A model generated the notes under the pieces. That model was given only the letters and a program-made list of their open reading frames with translations. It was not told where the DNA came from and did not search any database. Source: Immersiella caudata (Eukaryota; Ascomycota; Sordariomycetes; Sordariales; Lasiosphaeriaceae). Taken from it: 64,000 nucleotides of DNA. The stretch lies in NCBI GenBank assembly GCA_030512335.1, contig JAULSU010000007.1, positions 434,001 to 498,000 on the forward strand, written 5' to 3'. The translations under genes and the position numbers were made by a program. Shown in pieces: positions 54,194-64,000 of this stretch. Numbering within the stretch: the first letter of the stretch is position 1; every line of letters starts with the position of its first letter.

Positions 54194-54647
54194 GGAGGTG
54201 TTTGGGGTTCGGCGGGATGGGGAGCTGTGGTTCGGCTGTGAGCGTTTGGGGGATTCCGGATGCTGGCGTGGCGTTCGGACCAGGTGAACGTTGGCGTTGA
54301 GAACTTCGGGACGAAGAGGGTAGCGTTGAAGGATCGAAGCTGATGGAAGTGGAAATTATTGGCTGGATATGTGTGTAATCTGAATTGTTGTAGAGTGCGC
54401 TGATTGACTCCAACTCAACTCGACGCGACTGAATGGCGTCGGGCAAAGAGACCATGTGACAAGAGATTCCTGGCATGGCGTTGCAAACAAGCTTCGCCAC
54501 ATCCAACAACAAAGCGGGACGGGGTCGCACAATAGCTTTGTACCATGCGGTTGTCGCGCTGTTGTCCTCCCGCCCATTTAACGCGTCAACAAAGAAGCCA
54601 GCCCTCTTCGTATTGCCAACAGCGAGCCGCTGAGACCAACAGCAGAG
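54194..54647. other. Intergenic spacer
   Basis: No gene is seen. Confidence 0.45.
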
Positions 54648-55313
54648 ATGTCTACGTCAACAAGGACGAAAGTATTGCTTGATGCGCTGGAGAGAATCGA
54701 TACCGCGTTGAACGCCGGCACTGAGCCCGAACCGGAGGCCAAGCGCGTGGCCCAGGAGACGCCGTCCCCGGAAGACCAGGACTTTGGGGACCGCGTGTGT
54801 CGAGAGATGGGCGCCAGTTTGTTTCGATTCAAAGACGTCGTCCCTTTTACATTCTTTCACGACGTAAGGGTGAGTAATCCCGTCTCTCAGGTTGGACTGT
54901 CGATACCTTGACGCAGCGCTGGAGACGCATGGCTAACTCTCGGTTGCTGCGTTTAGGCTTGGGCCAAGGTGCGCCACCCGGGAGACCCCGCTGCTGCCGC
55001 GGAGGAGATCCGACAGTTCGTCATCAGCTTCGTGTATTTCTTCTGTACATCGGCGGGCCCTCCCCAGGCGCCGATTCCAAGGCAGCCGATGATGATGGCG
55101 CTGAGCCGAATGGCGGATACGGTGAAGGGGAACAAGACTTTGGAGGTCAGGCTGCAGGGTTTCGTCCCGTGTTGGAAGCGGGGAGCCTCGGAGGCGGATC
55201 AGTTATACCGGGTGAAGGTGTCAATACCGCCATCTCTGCTGGAAGACTTGGAAGGGACTATCGTGGATGTACTGGGATGGAGCGATGATAGAATGAATAC
55301 CGAAACAGATTAA
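54648..55313 (+). CDS. Conserved-looking orphan protein, function unknown
   Basis: Exons 54648-54869 and 54957-55313; the 87-nt intron has a GTGAGT donor, GGCTAAC branch and TTTAG acceptor. The product has 192 residues. 'MSTSTRTKVLLDALERIDTA' opens an N-terminal helix, then an acidic Pro/Glu linker, then 'FKDVVPFTFFHDVRAWAKVR' spanning the splice site and a hydrophobic helix 'FVISFVYFFCTSAG'. The last ~60 residues form a beta-like region ending in acidic residues. No family recognised. Confidence 0.6.
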
Positions 55314-55464
55314 GATGAGGCTGAGATGAACGAAAGAATGTGTCAGGTTAACAATACGATCAAGGATGGCGGGGTATCTGCCTGTTGTGATGGAAGGAAG
55401 GCGCGCCCAATAGTCCTGCGTCCAGAGATCGGAAAGCAAAAAGAGAAACGCAGCTTGAGATGCA

Positions 55465-55555
55465 TGCGCCATCCGAGATTCGAACTCGGGTCCCTTGCTA
55501 TTCCAAGAATAAATGTGATGGGAAGCAAATATTCTAACCACTGAACTAATGGCGC
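55465..55555 (-). tRNA. tRNA-Gly (anticodon CCC) with a 19-nt intron
   Basis: On the minus strand the ends GCGCCAT and ATGGCGC pair as a 7-bp acceptor stem. A D-arm (TTCAGTGGTTAGAA) and a T-arm (CCGAG-TTCGAAT-CTCGG) are present. The anticodon stem TTTGC/GCAAG (one G-T pair) encloses the loop TTCCCA...A with anticodon CCC at 55522-55520, interrupted after position 37 by 19 nt (TCACATTTATTCTTGGAAT), the standard place for nuclear tRNA introns. The discriminator base is A and CCA is not encoded. Length 91 nt with the intron, 72 without. Confidence 0.92.
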
Positions 55556-55967
55556 GGCGAGCCACGTTGTGTTGTGGATGTTGGCGCGATATCGCGAGAC
55601 TTGAGGGCCCACAATCAGGGACTGGTACCAGCACCGAGTGGCTGTGGGGCCAGCGACGCCATCGGTGAGGATATGGTGTAAACGGACAAGTTCCTCGAAA
55701 TAGCAAGAGTTGACGCTCAGAAGCCCTAGAGGAGAGCATCCCAACATTGGGTAATAGTCAGGGGAAAGTTAACCCTTTCTGCCCCTTTCCCTTTCTAGCC
55801 CACTCCATACACATCCTACGCATCCAAATTCGCACGAAATACTTCACATTGACTACCGTAACTTCTAGCATATCTCCAATTTTCTCTATTATCTCATCTC
55901 CCTCCCTCCAGGGGAAACAGGAAACCAGCCCGCCATTGACTAGCAATGACAACCCTTCATTACCAAC

Positions 55968-56345
55968 TCACCAGCCACCAAAACTCCGCCTTCTCACTAC
56001 CCCTCTGTTCTCCCACCCCTTCCGCTCACCCCCCTCACTAACACACCTCTCCAATATCCCATCCACATCTCTCCCCTTCTCAGGGCAAACCTTCCTCCAA
56101 AACGGAGTCTCCTTCAACCAAAACCTCACCTTCCTCCTCGTATCCGCCTTCGGACCGGGTACATTGAGGTGTGCCTCCCGCTTGAACTTCATCTTCTGCT
56201 CGCGCTCGGGGGCGCGATACGGAGCGGATTCGTAATTTACGGAGCGGAAGGTGAGAGAGGGGTCGTGGGGGATGTATCGGTAGCGGGAAGGACGGGGGTA
56301 GAGGACGGGGGTGAAGCGGGGGCGGGAAGGGGGAAGCTTATCCAT
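55968..56345 (-). CDS. Small basic hypothetical protein
   Basis: A 125-residue frame rich in Arg, Lys and Pro ('FTPVLYPRPSRYRYIPHDPS', 'KVRFWLKETPFWRKVCPEKG'). The ordered Tyr/Pro and Trp/Lys blocks look more coding than random GC-rich frames, and the minus strand fits the downstream neighbour's orientation. No signal peptide, membrane segment or known domain. Confidence 0.4.
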   Translation of the reverse strand: MDKLPPSRPRFTPVLYPRPSRYRYIPHDPSLTFRSVNYESAPYRAPEREQKMKFKREAHLNVPGPKADTRRKVRFWLKETPFWRKVCPEKGRDVDGILERCVSEGGERKGWENRGVVRRRSFGGW

Positions 56346-56976
56346 CTTGGAGATGAGGTGTGTGGTTTGGTGAGCGTGATGGTGGGCGTGATGGTGGGCG
56401 TGATGGCGCAGATGGATGTGAATAGGGAGTGCTTGGCGAGACCAGGAAGATGTAGATGGATGTGAAGCAATCTGTTAATATAGAGATTCCCAGTTCGAGT
56501 GTTCAGGACAACGTCTTTGTCGTGCTGGTGTAGTCCCTTTGTGATGAGAGTGGCGGAGAGGCCCCTGTAGCACAAAGAATCCGAGTCAAAAAGGTTACTC
56601 GCCAACACAGTGTGAAAAGCAACTCCCTCACTCTCCAACGATTCAGACAAATTGGGTAATATTCAGCGTTAAACATTATCGACTCCAACCTATAATATGC
56701 GCTCTCTCCTAACTCTAACAACCAGAGTCCAACCTCACCCCAACACCAACCAGGCTCAAACACGTCCTCGCCAGAAAGATACAGCTCAAACCACCAAGAC
56801 GCCTCGATTCGAATGGTCATGCCCGAAGACGAAAGAGAGGGGTATGGTTCATATCCGACGACCTGAAAATGCATAAAAAGGTACTTGCCAACACCAAAGT
56901 CGGGAACGCCTCAACGCTTTCCGTACGCCGGTGGCGAATCAGGATCGGCAGACGAAGGGGCAGGGCCTTGAGTGTT
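56346..56976. other. Intergenic spacer
   Basis: A minus-strand frame at 56503-56874 has no recognisable features and is not called. A 12-nt tandem repeat at its left end is listed separately. Confidence 0.4.
56374..56409 (+). repeat. 12-nt tandem repeat, 3 copies
   Basis: GCGTGATGGTGG occurs twice exactly, followed by GCGTGATGGCGC. Confidence 0.8.
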
Positions 56977-59778
56977 CTACTGCCTAATCCCTTGCTTTGC
57001 CTGGGAGGTGTTAGTCATATCCAACACAAACTCCAGACTCTCAGCACGTACCTTCATCTGCTCAATGCGGGCCTTCAACTGGCTCGTCACCTCCGCGGCT
57101 CTCTTCCAGCTCTCCACCCCGGTGCCAGCAGGGGCTGCGCTTGCTGGAGGATCTCCTAGCCTGCTTCCGGTCCGGCTCTCAGCTCTACTGTTGGACCTAT
57201 CACCGTAGCCGTTGAAGCCGCTCGCAACTTGGCCGTCCATGCTCCGTGGTTCTCTCTCCTCGACGTCGCGCCTGAACCCCCTGGCTGGGCTGCCACGTCC
57301 GCTGCTAGCGGTGCTCCCGGCGTACCTAAGCTCGGGGCTCAGCTTGTTGCGCGGGTATGACGCTGTCTCGCCGTTCTCCTTTTCCTCGCTGAGCGTGCTG
57401 TTAAAGCTCATGCGGTTGCGGTTCCCGCCGGCCTGGTGCATGCCGTCACGGTAAATGCCGGCATCGTCGTGAGTCGGACTCATGAGCCCGGGGTTGGGGG
57501 AGCTGGGGCTGCCGGGCCCGACACCAAACGTCTCGGCCTTACTCAAGGCACGTTTGAGTCGATCCAGCTCGCGCCGAAGGCGGTCGTTGGTAGCTTCCGC
57601 TGCTTCGGTGTCGCTGCGGGCTCTAACCAGCTGGGTCTCCTTGGCTTTGATGGATAACACGTCTCTGGTGTGGTCCTCGATGAGACCGGCATTGTGGTTC
57701 TTGAGCTCCTGGATTTCTGAGAGGAGCTTTGACCTCTCGTGCCGGGACTCTTCTAGCTGCTTGAGGAGGCGCTCATTCGCAGCGCGCAGTTCTTCCAGCT
57801 CAGCACGCTCGATGGCCGCCAGACCGGAACCTGGTGTTGGCGATGGTGGCGCAACGGGGGCGGCTGGGGCTGCCGGCTTTGCTAGGGAGCGGCCGGCAAG
57901 ACCGCCCCTGCCCATACCGAGACGCGGCGCAGGTTTGGCAGGCGGAGAGATAGGAGGCTCGTACTCATCCAGTGGCGGAGAGGGGGCGGCAGCCGGGCGA
58001 CGAGGCGAGGCAAGGCCACCAGGACCCGGAAGCGCCCGTTTTTGAGGGGCTTTGAGACCTCCGAGACCTCCGGGCTTGGGCATGCCGAGTTTGCTTGCCG
58101 GCGCGGCGCGGGAGGTCGGCTCCGGCGCGAGGGGTTCTGGTGGAGGAGCCGCAGCCGGGGCTGGTTTCTTCGCGCCGAGCGCTGGCTTCTTTGCTCCTCC
58201 CATAACCTTCTTGGGTGGAGGGCCCCGGGACACAGGTGCGGGTGGCGGCTTTGGCTTGTCCTTGGCCTTGACCTCGGCTGTCTCGAAGAACTCCTTGATC
58301 TTGGTTTTGCGGATGTCGTCGAGGCCCTCAAGATGGGGGTTCATCGCGCGCTCCCCGATAATCTTCATGACTGTTCCCAGGATCTCGGCGCCGCCGGATC
58401 GGAGGACCTCGCTACCCTCAGATAGCAGCTTCTTCGCGGCCTCGACGATGCTCGCGATTTCCGGCTTGGCAGGAACATCCCTCGTCGTCCTGAGGCATCG
58501 TACAAGAAACTTCATGGTTCCCTCCTTGACTTGCGGATTCTTGTGAGCGAGATATGTCGTGATATCCTCAAGACAATCGGTGAGGCTGGTCGTGGTGAAC
58601 ACCGCGTCTAGGGCAGCACCGAGGGCATCGGAAACCGTCTGTTTCTTCTCCTTCAGCCTCTCCATGATGGGTTGCATCACGGTTGATCGGTACTTGGCGT
58701 AGCCTCTTCGCAGCCCCTTGGCCAGCAGTTCAATACACTGCGCCGCCTGGGTGACGACTGCAATGTTGGCGTCCTTCATGCACTTGGCTAGGCAGCGGTT
58801 GACCTCGCCAAAGTCGGCATCCTTGATCCTGGGGACGTTGACAAGAGCGTACAGCGCCTCCAGCGCCTCCTTCCTCTCTTTCCACTTTGTGGAGGCGAGG
58901 TTGTCGAAGAAGTCCTTTGGGATTTTCCCGGCAACGTCCTGGGGCTCGGCCAAATCGAAGGCGTCGATCTCTGCTGGCTCTTCCTCGCCGCCGTCATCCT
59001 CCTCCCCGTATTCGTCGCCCCCGGCTGCTGGTGCCCGCGCCTTGGCAGCTTGTTGCGACCTGAGGAGTCGCTCTTGTTTTGGCGCCCCCTCGGCCTTCAC
59101 TTTCTCGAACTGCGCTTCGAGGTCCGTTTGCTGGGTCGGCTTCAGGTCGCCCCAGAACATGGGCTTCATCGCCTCGCGCAGCCATCGGTAGAACTCGACG
59201 GCGAGGTTTGTTGCTTCCGCTCGCACGTTCTTGTCGGCGTGGCCAAACACCTTGGGCAGCACCTTGAGGACGGGCTTGGGGTCGGCTGTTTTGCAGCCAT
59301 AGTTGTGGAATATCTGGACGAGGGCGGCGAGGGAGGCGGCGACGACTTTCGGCTGCTTGTTGGAGAGCGCAGGTAATATGTCTTCGATGACCGGACCAGG
59401 GACGTCGAGCTCGATGAACAGCAGCAACGCTTCTAGCGCCGAGGCCTTTGTTGCCGCACGGGTCGAGGACAGGCCTTTTTCGACAATGGGCGTGACCGCA
59501 TGCTGCCTCGCGCGCACGGCGCCTTCGCGACCGCCGAACTTGAGGAACGAGCAGAGTGCGTTTAGACCTTCTTGCTGCGCCGCGACGTTGGAGTCTGCAG
59601 CCGCGCTCTTCCACAAACTTGGCTCCTGGACGAAGGGCCGAAACGCGGCGTCGTACTCGTCTACTGTTTTTTCAAACTGCTTGGCAGCATCTTCGTATGC
59701 CTCTTTTCGCACCTTCCACGCCTTGTGTACCCAGCGGTCCGTCAAGGGCAAGGAGCTGAAGTCCTCTTCTTCGGCCAT
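56977..59778 (-). CDS. alp14: XMAP215/Stu2/Alp14-type TOG-domain microtubule polymerase
   Basis: Modelled exons are 59778-57052 and 57000-56977, 916 residues. TOG1 occupies about residues 1-235 ('LPLTDRWVHKAWKVRKEAYE'), an acidic linker follows ('EYGEEDDGGEEEP'), then TOG2 at about 280-510 ('KWKERKEALEALYALV', 'YAKYRSTVMQPIMERLKEKK', 'HKNPQVKEGTMKFLVRCLRT'). A basic Pro/Ala-rich region (about 525-660) probably binds the lattice, then a coiled coil (about 665-765: 'ELEELRAANERLLKQLEESR') for dimerisation. Two TOGs plus a coiled coil is the fungal architecture. The protein adds tubulin at plus ends, kinetochores and spindle poles. The 51-nt terminal intron (GTACGT, GACTAAC, CCCAG) is frame-neutral; retention adds 17 residues. 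Confidence 0.95.
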   Translation of the reverse strand: MAEEEDFSSLPLTDRWVHKAWKVRKEAYEDAAKQFEKTVDEYDAAFRPFVQEPSLWKSAAADSNVAAQQEGLNALCSFLKFGGREGAVRARQHAVTPIVEKGLSSTRAATKASALEALLLFIELDVPGPVIEDILPALSNKQPKVVAASLAALVQIFHNYGCKTADPKPVLKVLPKVFGHADKNVRAEATNLAVEFYRWLREAMKPMFWGDLKPTQQTDLEAQFEKVKAEGAPKQERLLRSQQAAKARAPAAGGDEYGEEDDGGEEEPAEIDAFDLAEPQDVAGKIPKDFFDNLASTKWKERKEALEALYALVNVPRIKDADFGEVNRCLAKCMKDANIAVVTQAAQCIELLAKGLRRGYAKYRSTVMQPIMERLKEKKQTVSDALGAALDAVFTTTSLTDCLEDITTYLAHKNPQVKEGTMKFLVRCLRTTRDVPAKPEIASIVEAAKKLLSEGSEVLRSGGAEILGTVMKIIGERAMNPHLEGLDDIRKTKIKEFFETAEVKAKDKPKPPPAPVSRGPPPKKVMGGAKKPALGAKKPAPAAAPPPEPLAPEPTSRAAPASKLGMPKPGGLGGLKAPQKRALPGPGGLASPRRPAAAPSPPLDEYEPPISPPAKPAPRLGMGRGGLAGRSLAKPAAPAAPVAPPSPTPGSGLAAIERAELEELRAANERLLKQLEESRHERSKLLSEIQELKNHNAGLIEDHTRDVLSIKAKETQLVRARSDTEAAEATNDRLRRELDRLKRALSKAETFGVGPGSPSSPNPGLMSPTHDDAGIYRDGMHQAGGNRNRMSFNSTLSEEKENGETASYPRNKLSPELRYAGSTASSGRGSPARGFRRDVEEREPRSMDGQVASGFNGYGDRSNSRAESRTGSRLGDPPASAAPAGTGVESWKRAAEVTSQLKARIEQMKVRAESLEFVLDMTNTSQAKQGIRQ

Positions 59779-61082
59779 CTTGCTGGCCTTTTACTCGTAG
59801 GGGTTGAGTCGATGTTTGCGGTGTCGTTAATCGGAGGCAATCGGAGCCTACGCGACACGCGTCCTATTAGTTTCTAGACCCAAAAATGACTGCAAAGATG
59901 TCCAGCGGCTGCCGAAGCGCCGCAGTGAATGACGGGGTCCGAGGCAAAACGTTGAGCTTCACCGTTCGGGGTGGGACGTACGTTGTTGCGTCAAATCCTG
60001 ACCACGGGGCCCGTGTGATGGAGAAGTGACAGCTGCTGTAGCGGGGCTGTACCTTTACACAAATCGATCCAAAGGGCGAGTTTCGTCTGGTGTTGCTCGC
60101 GATGATGTTTTACGGGAGATGAAAAAAAGCTCGAGGCGCCGGATTGTTGATTCTGGGCGTCGGTGCTGGGAACTGCGATTGCCTGTGGTTGGCGGGACAA
60201 GACCGGGGTCAGCCAAGGGTGGCCTGCTGGTGGGACGGGTCGTGGGCGGGACAGATTTGGCCGTGCGATCGACTCGTGAAGAAACGCGATGGGGCAATGC
60301 AACCGGCGCTCTGCAAGCTTGCCACAGAGCAGGAAGGCCTCACGCAACTCTATTCTCGCTATCTGCGTTTTACTTTTAGTCTGCGGCTTTTGTGCGGTGA
60401 TGCGCCGGCTTGCATCTCAACAACACTGCTTTGGGGTCTCCTGCAGGGCATTTGTTGACGTGGTCGCCCAATCGCCTGCGGGGCTGCAATTGCTGGAGAA
60501 ACCCGGCCGTGATGTCACCAATCCCTGTCGCCTACACCCGTCGGAGTCCCGCTGGCAGCTGCAAGGACCCGTCAAGCACTGGCCACGACGGCGGGCAGCC
60601 AGGTTGTTGTGTTCGTTTTATGGAAAAAATCTCCAAGTTTCAAGTGCCCGGATGTTTGCCCCGCCATTCTCCATGCTATCTGTGCTATCATCTACGCCCG
60701 ACCTGTTGTTTGACCGAGCCTCGCTTCCCCAGAAAGAACCCTCTGTCTACTGCAGCGGGCCGCGATCCACTTTTTTGGCGGAGCTTCCCTCTGGTTTGAT
60801 GAGCTGAGACATCAAACCGATCCAACAAAGATACCACAACGCAGACCGCATCGCTCAAATCGATCCTGGAAATGGAGATAAGGGCCCTGCCTGCTCCAGA
60901 GACATCTCCATAGCTTCTTTCCTATCGAACAACCGCGAGACAGCAAGCGAGGAGCGCGATCGCTGACCGCCCACACGACCCCTCCGCGAGGGCCCCGACC
61001 GACGGCCATCTCGAGCAGCCTGCATCTCGACGACCGAGGCGTGCTTGGTTAGCCCCGCACGCCGCACGACACGCCCGGCACC
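59779..61082. promoter_or_regulatory. Divergent promoter region between alp14 and nudF
   Basis: 1.3 kb separate the two diverging start codons. Frames at 60026-60807 have no recognisable domains. No TATA box is evident near either start. Confidence 0.45.
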
Positions 61083-62558
61083 ATGGCACAAATCTTGACG
61101 AGCCGGCAAGCCGAAGAGCTGTAGGTTTGCACCTGGCATAGCCCTACGCGAAGCTGACCGCCTGCAGACACCGAGCCATAATTGCGTATCTGACAGCGAA
61201 CAACCTGACGAGCAGCGCGACCGCGCTACGAACGGAGCTAAACCTTGGAGAGGATGTATTCGATGCTGCTACAGCGAAGAAGTACGAGGGGTTGTTAGAG
61301 AAGAAATGGACAAGCGTTGTGAGGTTACAAAAGAAGGTACGTTGTCCCGTCTGGACACGACTTCGTTGGCTGACAGCCGCTCCAGATAATGGATCTTGAA
61401 TCACGAAACCACGTCCTACAATCCGAACTCGACAGCGCAACACCCACCTCTAGGCAGAACAAGGACCCAGTATCCTGGCTGCCCAAGTCGCCCGCACGAC
61501 ACACCCTCCAGTCTCACCGCAGCCCCATAACCTGCGTCGCCTTCCACCCTATATTCTCCTCGCTGGCCTCCGGATCCGAAGACCAGACAATCAAGATCTG
61601 GGATTGGGAGCTGGGGGAGCTGGAGAGAACGATAAAAGGACACACGAAAGCGGTGCTCGATGTCGACTATGGCGGGCCGCGTGGCAACACACTTCTCGCA
61701 TCCTGCAGCTCAGACTTGACGATCAAACTGTGGGACCCATCAGACGACTACAAAAATATCAGGACCCTTCCTGGCCACGACCACAGCGTCAGCGCCGTGC
61801 GATTTATCCCCTCGGGTGTGGCTGGCGGGTCCGGCAACCTCCTTGTGAGCGCGAGTCGGGACAAGTCGTTGAGGATATGGGACGTCAGCACGGGATATTG
61901 CGTAAAAACATTGCGGGGACACGCTGAATGGGTTCGAGACGTCTGTCCGTCCATTGATGGAAAGTTCATACTCTCGACAAGCGACGATTACACCGGACGA
62001 CTGTGGGACATCTCGATACCGAACCCAGAGCCGAAAGTCACGCTTGTCGGGCACGAACACGTTGTGCTCTGCTGCACGATTGCGCCGGCCGCCGCGTATC
62101 CTCACCTGGCCTCAATGGCCGGCGTCAAGAAGCCGCCTGCCACGAGTCCCGTCGAGTTTATGGCCACGGGTTCCCGAGACAAGACGATTCGGATATGGGA
62201 CGCTCGAGGCGTGTTGATAAAGACGTTGGTCGGCCACGACAACTGGGTGCGAGGGCTGGTATTCCACCCGGGCGGGAAGTACCTGCTCTCGGTGGCAGAC
62301 GACTACACTCTGCGCTGCTGGGACCTCACGCAAGAGGGGCGATGTGTGAAGACGATCGGGGATGCACACGGCCATTTCGTGCAATGCATCAGATGGGCGC
62401 CCTCCGTCATCAAGGATGTTCCTGTCAACGGCGCGGACGGAAAAGAGGCGAATGGAACGCCAAAGAAGAATTCGGGGGCGCCTGGTGGAGAGGCTCAGAT
62501 TCGATGCGTGATTGCGACGGGAAGCGTCGACCTGAACGTCAGGATCTTTGCCAACTAA
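61083..62558 (+). CDS. nudF: Nuclear distribution protein NudF/PAC1/LIS1, dynein regulator
   Basis: Exons 61083-61120, 61168-61336 and 61386-62558 give 459 residues; introns are 47 and 49 nt. Residues ~9-40 form a LisH dimerisation motif ('LHRAIIAYLTANNLTSSATA'), followed by a coiled coil (about 50-85) and a seven-bladed WD40 propeller from about residue 105 ('HRSPITCVAFHPIFSSLASG', 'GHTKAVLDVDYGG', 'GHDHSVSAVRFIP', 'GHAEWVRDVCPS', 'GHEHVVLCCTIA', 'GHDNWVRGLVFHP'). LIS1/PAC1 binds the dynein motor with NudE and is needed for nuclear migration and spindle positioning in hyphae. The length and order match the fungal family. Confidence 0.96.
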
Positions 62559-63392
62559 GGAAGCCTCCATGTTGCGGCCTCCATGTTAATTTGGGTACTC
62601 GACAAGAAGCTCTGCGCTCACAGATATCTGTGCGCCGAGGCGTTGCGGGGCATCTGGAGGCTGCACATCAGCGAGACCATCCCAGTGTTCCCAGCATCCG
62701 ACGCCGTGTAGTTGGCGCCGACGGAGCCTCGTGTCTCTCTGGACGCCACAGCCGCGGTCCCGTTGAGACAACTTGGCTGATGGCTGATGAGAGACCTCGC
62801 AGGTCTGTAGATACGACAGAGTTAGATAGATACCCCGATATTCAACGATTTATGATCTCAGCGAGTCATTCAGCGAACGACCTGGCCATCCACCTGTCGA
62901 GGGCTCATGCACTGCACTGCATCGATCACAGCGCAGAAGATTTACCACGCATGGCATACGGCCAGCAAGGTTCGCAGGGCATGGCAATGCTACCCTGCCA
63001 TGCGCATCACACTGTACAGCGATCGATTCAGCATAGCATAGCAGCACAAGTTGAATGGTAACGCTTTTCTACTTTCTCGTCGTTCGCGTCCAAAATCCAT
63101 GCTTACTACGGTGCTTGCTTGGTCGTAGGACCGTGCGGTTTGATGAGTCCCAAGCAGCACACCTCAGCTCATCGCCCTCAAGGAGTGCTCGCTATGACGG
63201 AGGTTGAGCTCGAGGGAGCGTCGTGGGCAACGCTAGCTGTCTTATTTTTACAAGCAGCCACGCCGGGACAACGAAACTGGACACAATAGTGTATTATGGC
63301 GTGGTCAAGGGGACCTCAACCTCGTGTGTGTAGGTTAATCACCCCAGTGACGTCCATCACCGTCAAGCTCACCCCTACTCACTATTTCTCCT
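62559..63392. other. Convergent intergenic spacer
   Basis: Spacer between the 3' ends of nudF and the DUF1996 gene. The long plus-strand frame overlapping nudF (62003-63061) is a shadow. No gene is seen. Confidence 0.5.
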
Positions 63393-64000
63393 CTAGAAAA
63401 TCTCCCTCTGCCCCGGAAGATGATCCAGCCCTGCGGAACGTCAGTCTCATCTCTCCACCATCAAAGTTAGGGGAAAAAAACAAAACAAAAAAACTTACAC
63501 CCATCCACATCCTCTTCCACAGTCAACCTCTGCAACGCACACGCATTCTGCTCCTCGGGCGTCTGAATCTTCAACACACCTCCCGGTCTATCATCCGCAC
63601 ACCGCTGGAAGAAGCAATCGCTGTCCATCGTTCGCTGGAGCGAATCCCCCTCCCACCCAAACAGGTAGTCGGCGTGCGTGCTGTACCCCTTTGTGTCGCC
63701 CGTGCTCCACACGAAGGGCTGCGATCCGTCCTCGGGCCAGAGGGCGGGGTCGTTGAAGGGGGCCGTGTCCCACATTGTTTCGTAGGCTACTTGGGGGACG
63801 CGCACGGGGTGCGAGGCTGGGCAGGGGGCGGCGACTTGGAAGCCACCTAGGACGGTGTTGTATAGGTGGGATTGGTGGTCGGGGGAGTCGAGGTTTTTGC
63901 CGTCCCAGCAGCTGAGAGTGTTAGGGGGGAGTAAAATGGAGGGGGGTTGGAAAGGGGAGGGGTAGGAACGTACGCCGGGAAGTGGTGGATGGCCATGATG
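63393..64000 (-). CDS. DUF1996 secreted-type protein, partial (5' end beyond the window)
   Basis: Minus-strand exons 64000-63974 (partial), 63911-63499 and 63430-63393 join in frame through GTACGT...CAG and GTAAGT...CAG introns. The translated part runs 'IMAIHHFPAC' into 'WDGKNLDSPDHQSHLYN', 'VRVPQVAYETMWDTAPFND', 'SYGW'-like aromatic blocks and ends 'DGWLDHLPGQREIF'. The 'CWDGKNLDSPDHxSH' signature is diagnostic for DUF1996, common in extracellular fungal proteins of unknown activity. The His residues of the signature suggest metal or polysaccharide contact, but this is not shown. The start and signal peptide lie to the right of the window. Confidence 0.9.

Noticed and set aside
56503..56874. 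123-codon minus-strand open frame rich in Trp and aromatic residues
   Set aside because: No known domain or splice link to the neighbouring small basic frame could be supported.
62003..63061. 352-codon plus-strand open frame
   Set aside because: Out-of-frame shadow of nudF WD40 repeats extending into the spacer.

Overview
This window is nuclear DNA from a filamentous ascomycete (Pezizomycotina, most likely Sordariomycetes; species not identifiable from sequence alone). The evidence is small GT-AG introns of about 44-110 nt with CTAAC-like branch points, GC-rich genes with long spacers, and typical gene families: HET-like, NACHT/STAND, MYND, PTH11-like/rhodopsin, Dal5-like MFS, secreted tyrosinase, yapsin-like protease and DUF1996. 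There are no prokaryotic operons, phage, insertion sequences or CRISPR arrays. Exon boundaries were worked out by hand from splice signals and frame continuity.

Left third (1-22 kb): the 3' end of a HET-like gene; a CinA-like gene broken by shifts in G tracts; a secreted protein joining a HET-C-like (zinc-phospholipase-C fold) domain to a vWA-like domain; a 2EXR-like gene; a CxxC-rich zinc protein whose best first exon holds an in-frame TAG; a pair of related decayed segments; a poly-Asn small secreted protein; a GPI-type SurE phosphatase; a MYND protein; a GPI-type aspartic protease; an orphan anchored protein; and a NACHT NLR-like gene whose frame is open except for two TAG codons in the NACHT and C-terminal parts, plus an unresolved N-terminal junction.

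Middle (22-45 kb): an Hsp70/HSPA12-like ATPase lies tail-to-tail with the NLR and head-to-head with a single-pass membrane protein. Then come a helical/disordered protein, a REX-type RNA exonuclease with a long charged insertion, a Dal5-like transporter, a PTH11-like receptor, a small Cys/His orphan and a secreted tyrosinase.

Right third (45-64 kb): a DCR2-like metallophosphatase; glutamine synthetase with a start-codon-only first coding exon and a 3-nt micro-exon; a Cys-rich small secreted protein; an orphan; an intron-containing tRNA-Gly(CCC); a divergent pair of microtubule/dynein regulators (XMAP215-type alp14 and LIS1-type nudF); and a DUF1996 gene running off the right edge.

The points most worth following are the 3-nt exon in glutamine synthetase, the TAG-only interruptions of the NLR frame at expected Trp positions (A-to-I editing, C-to-T mutation or decay), and the sharp switch from C-ending to G-ending codons inside many genes on both strands.
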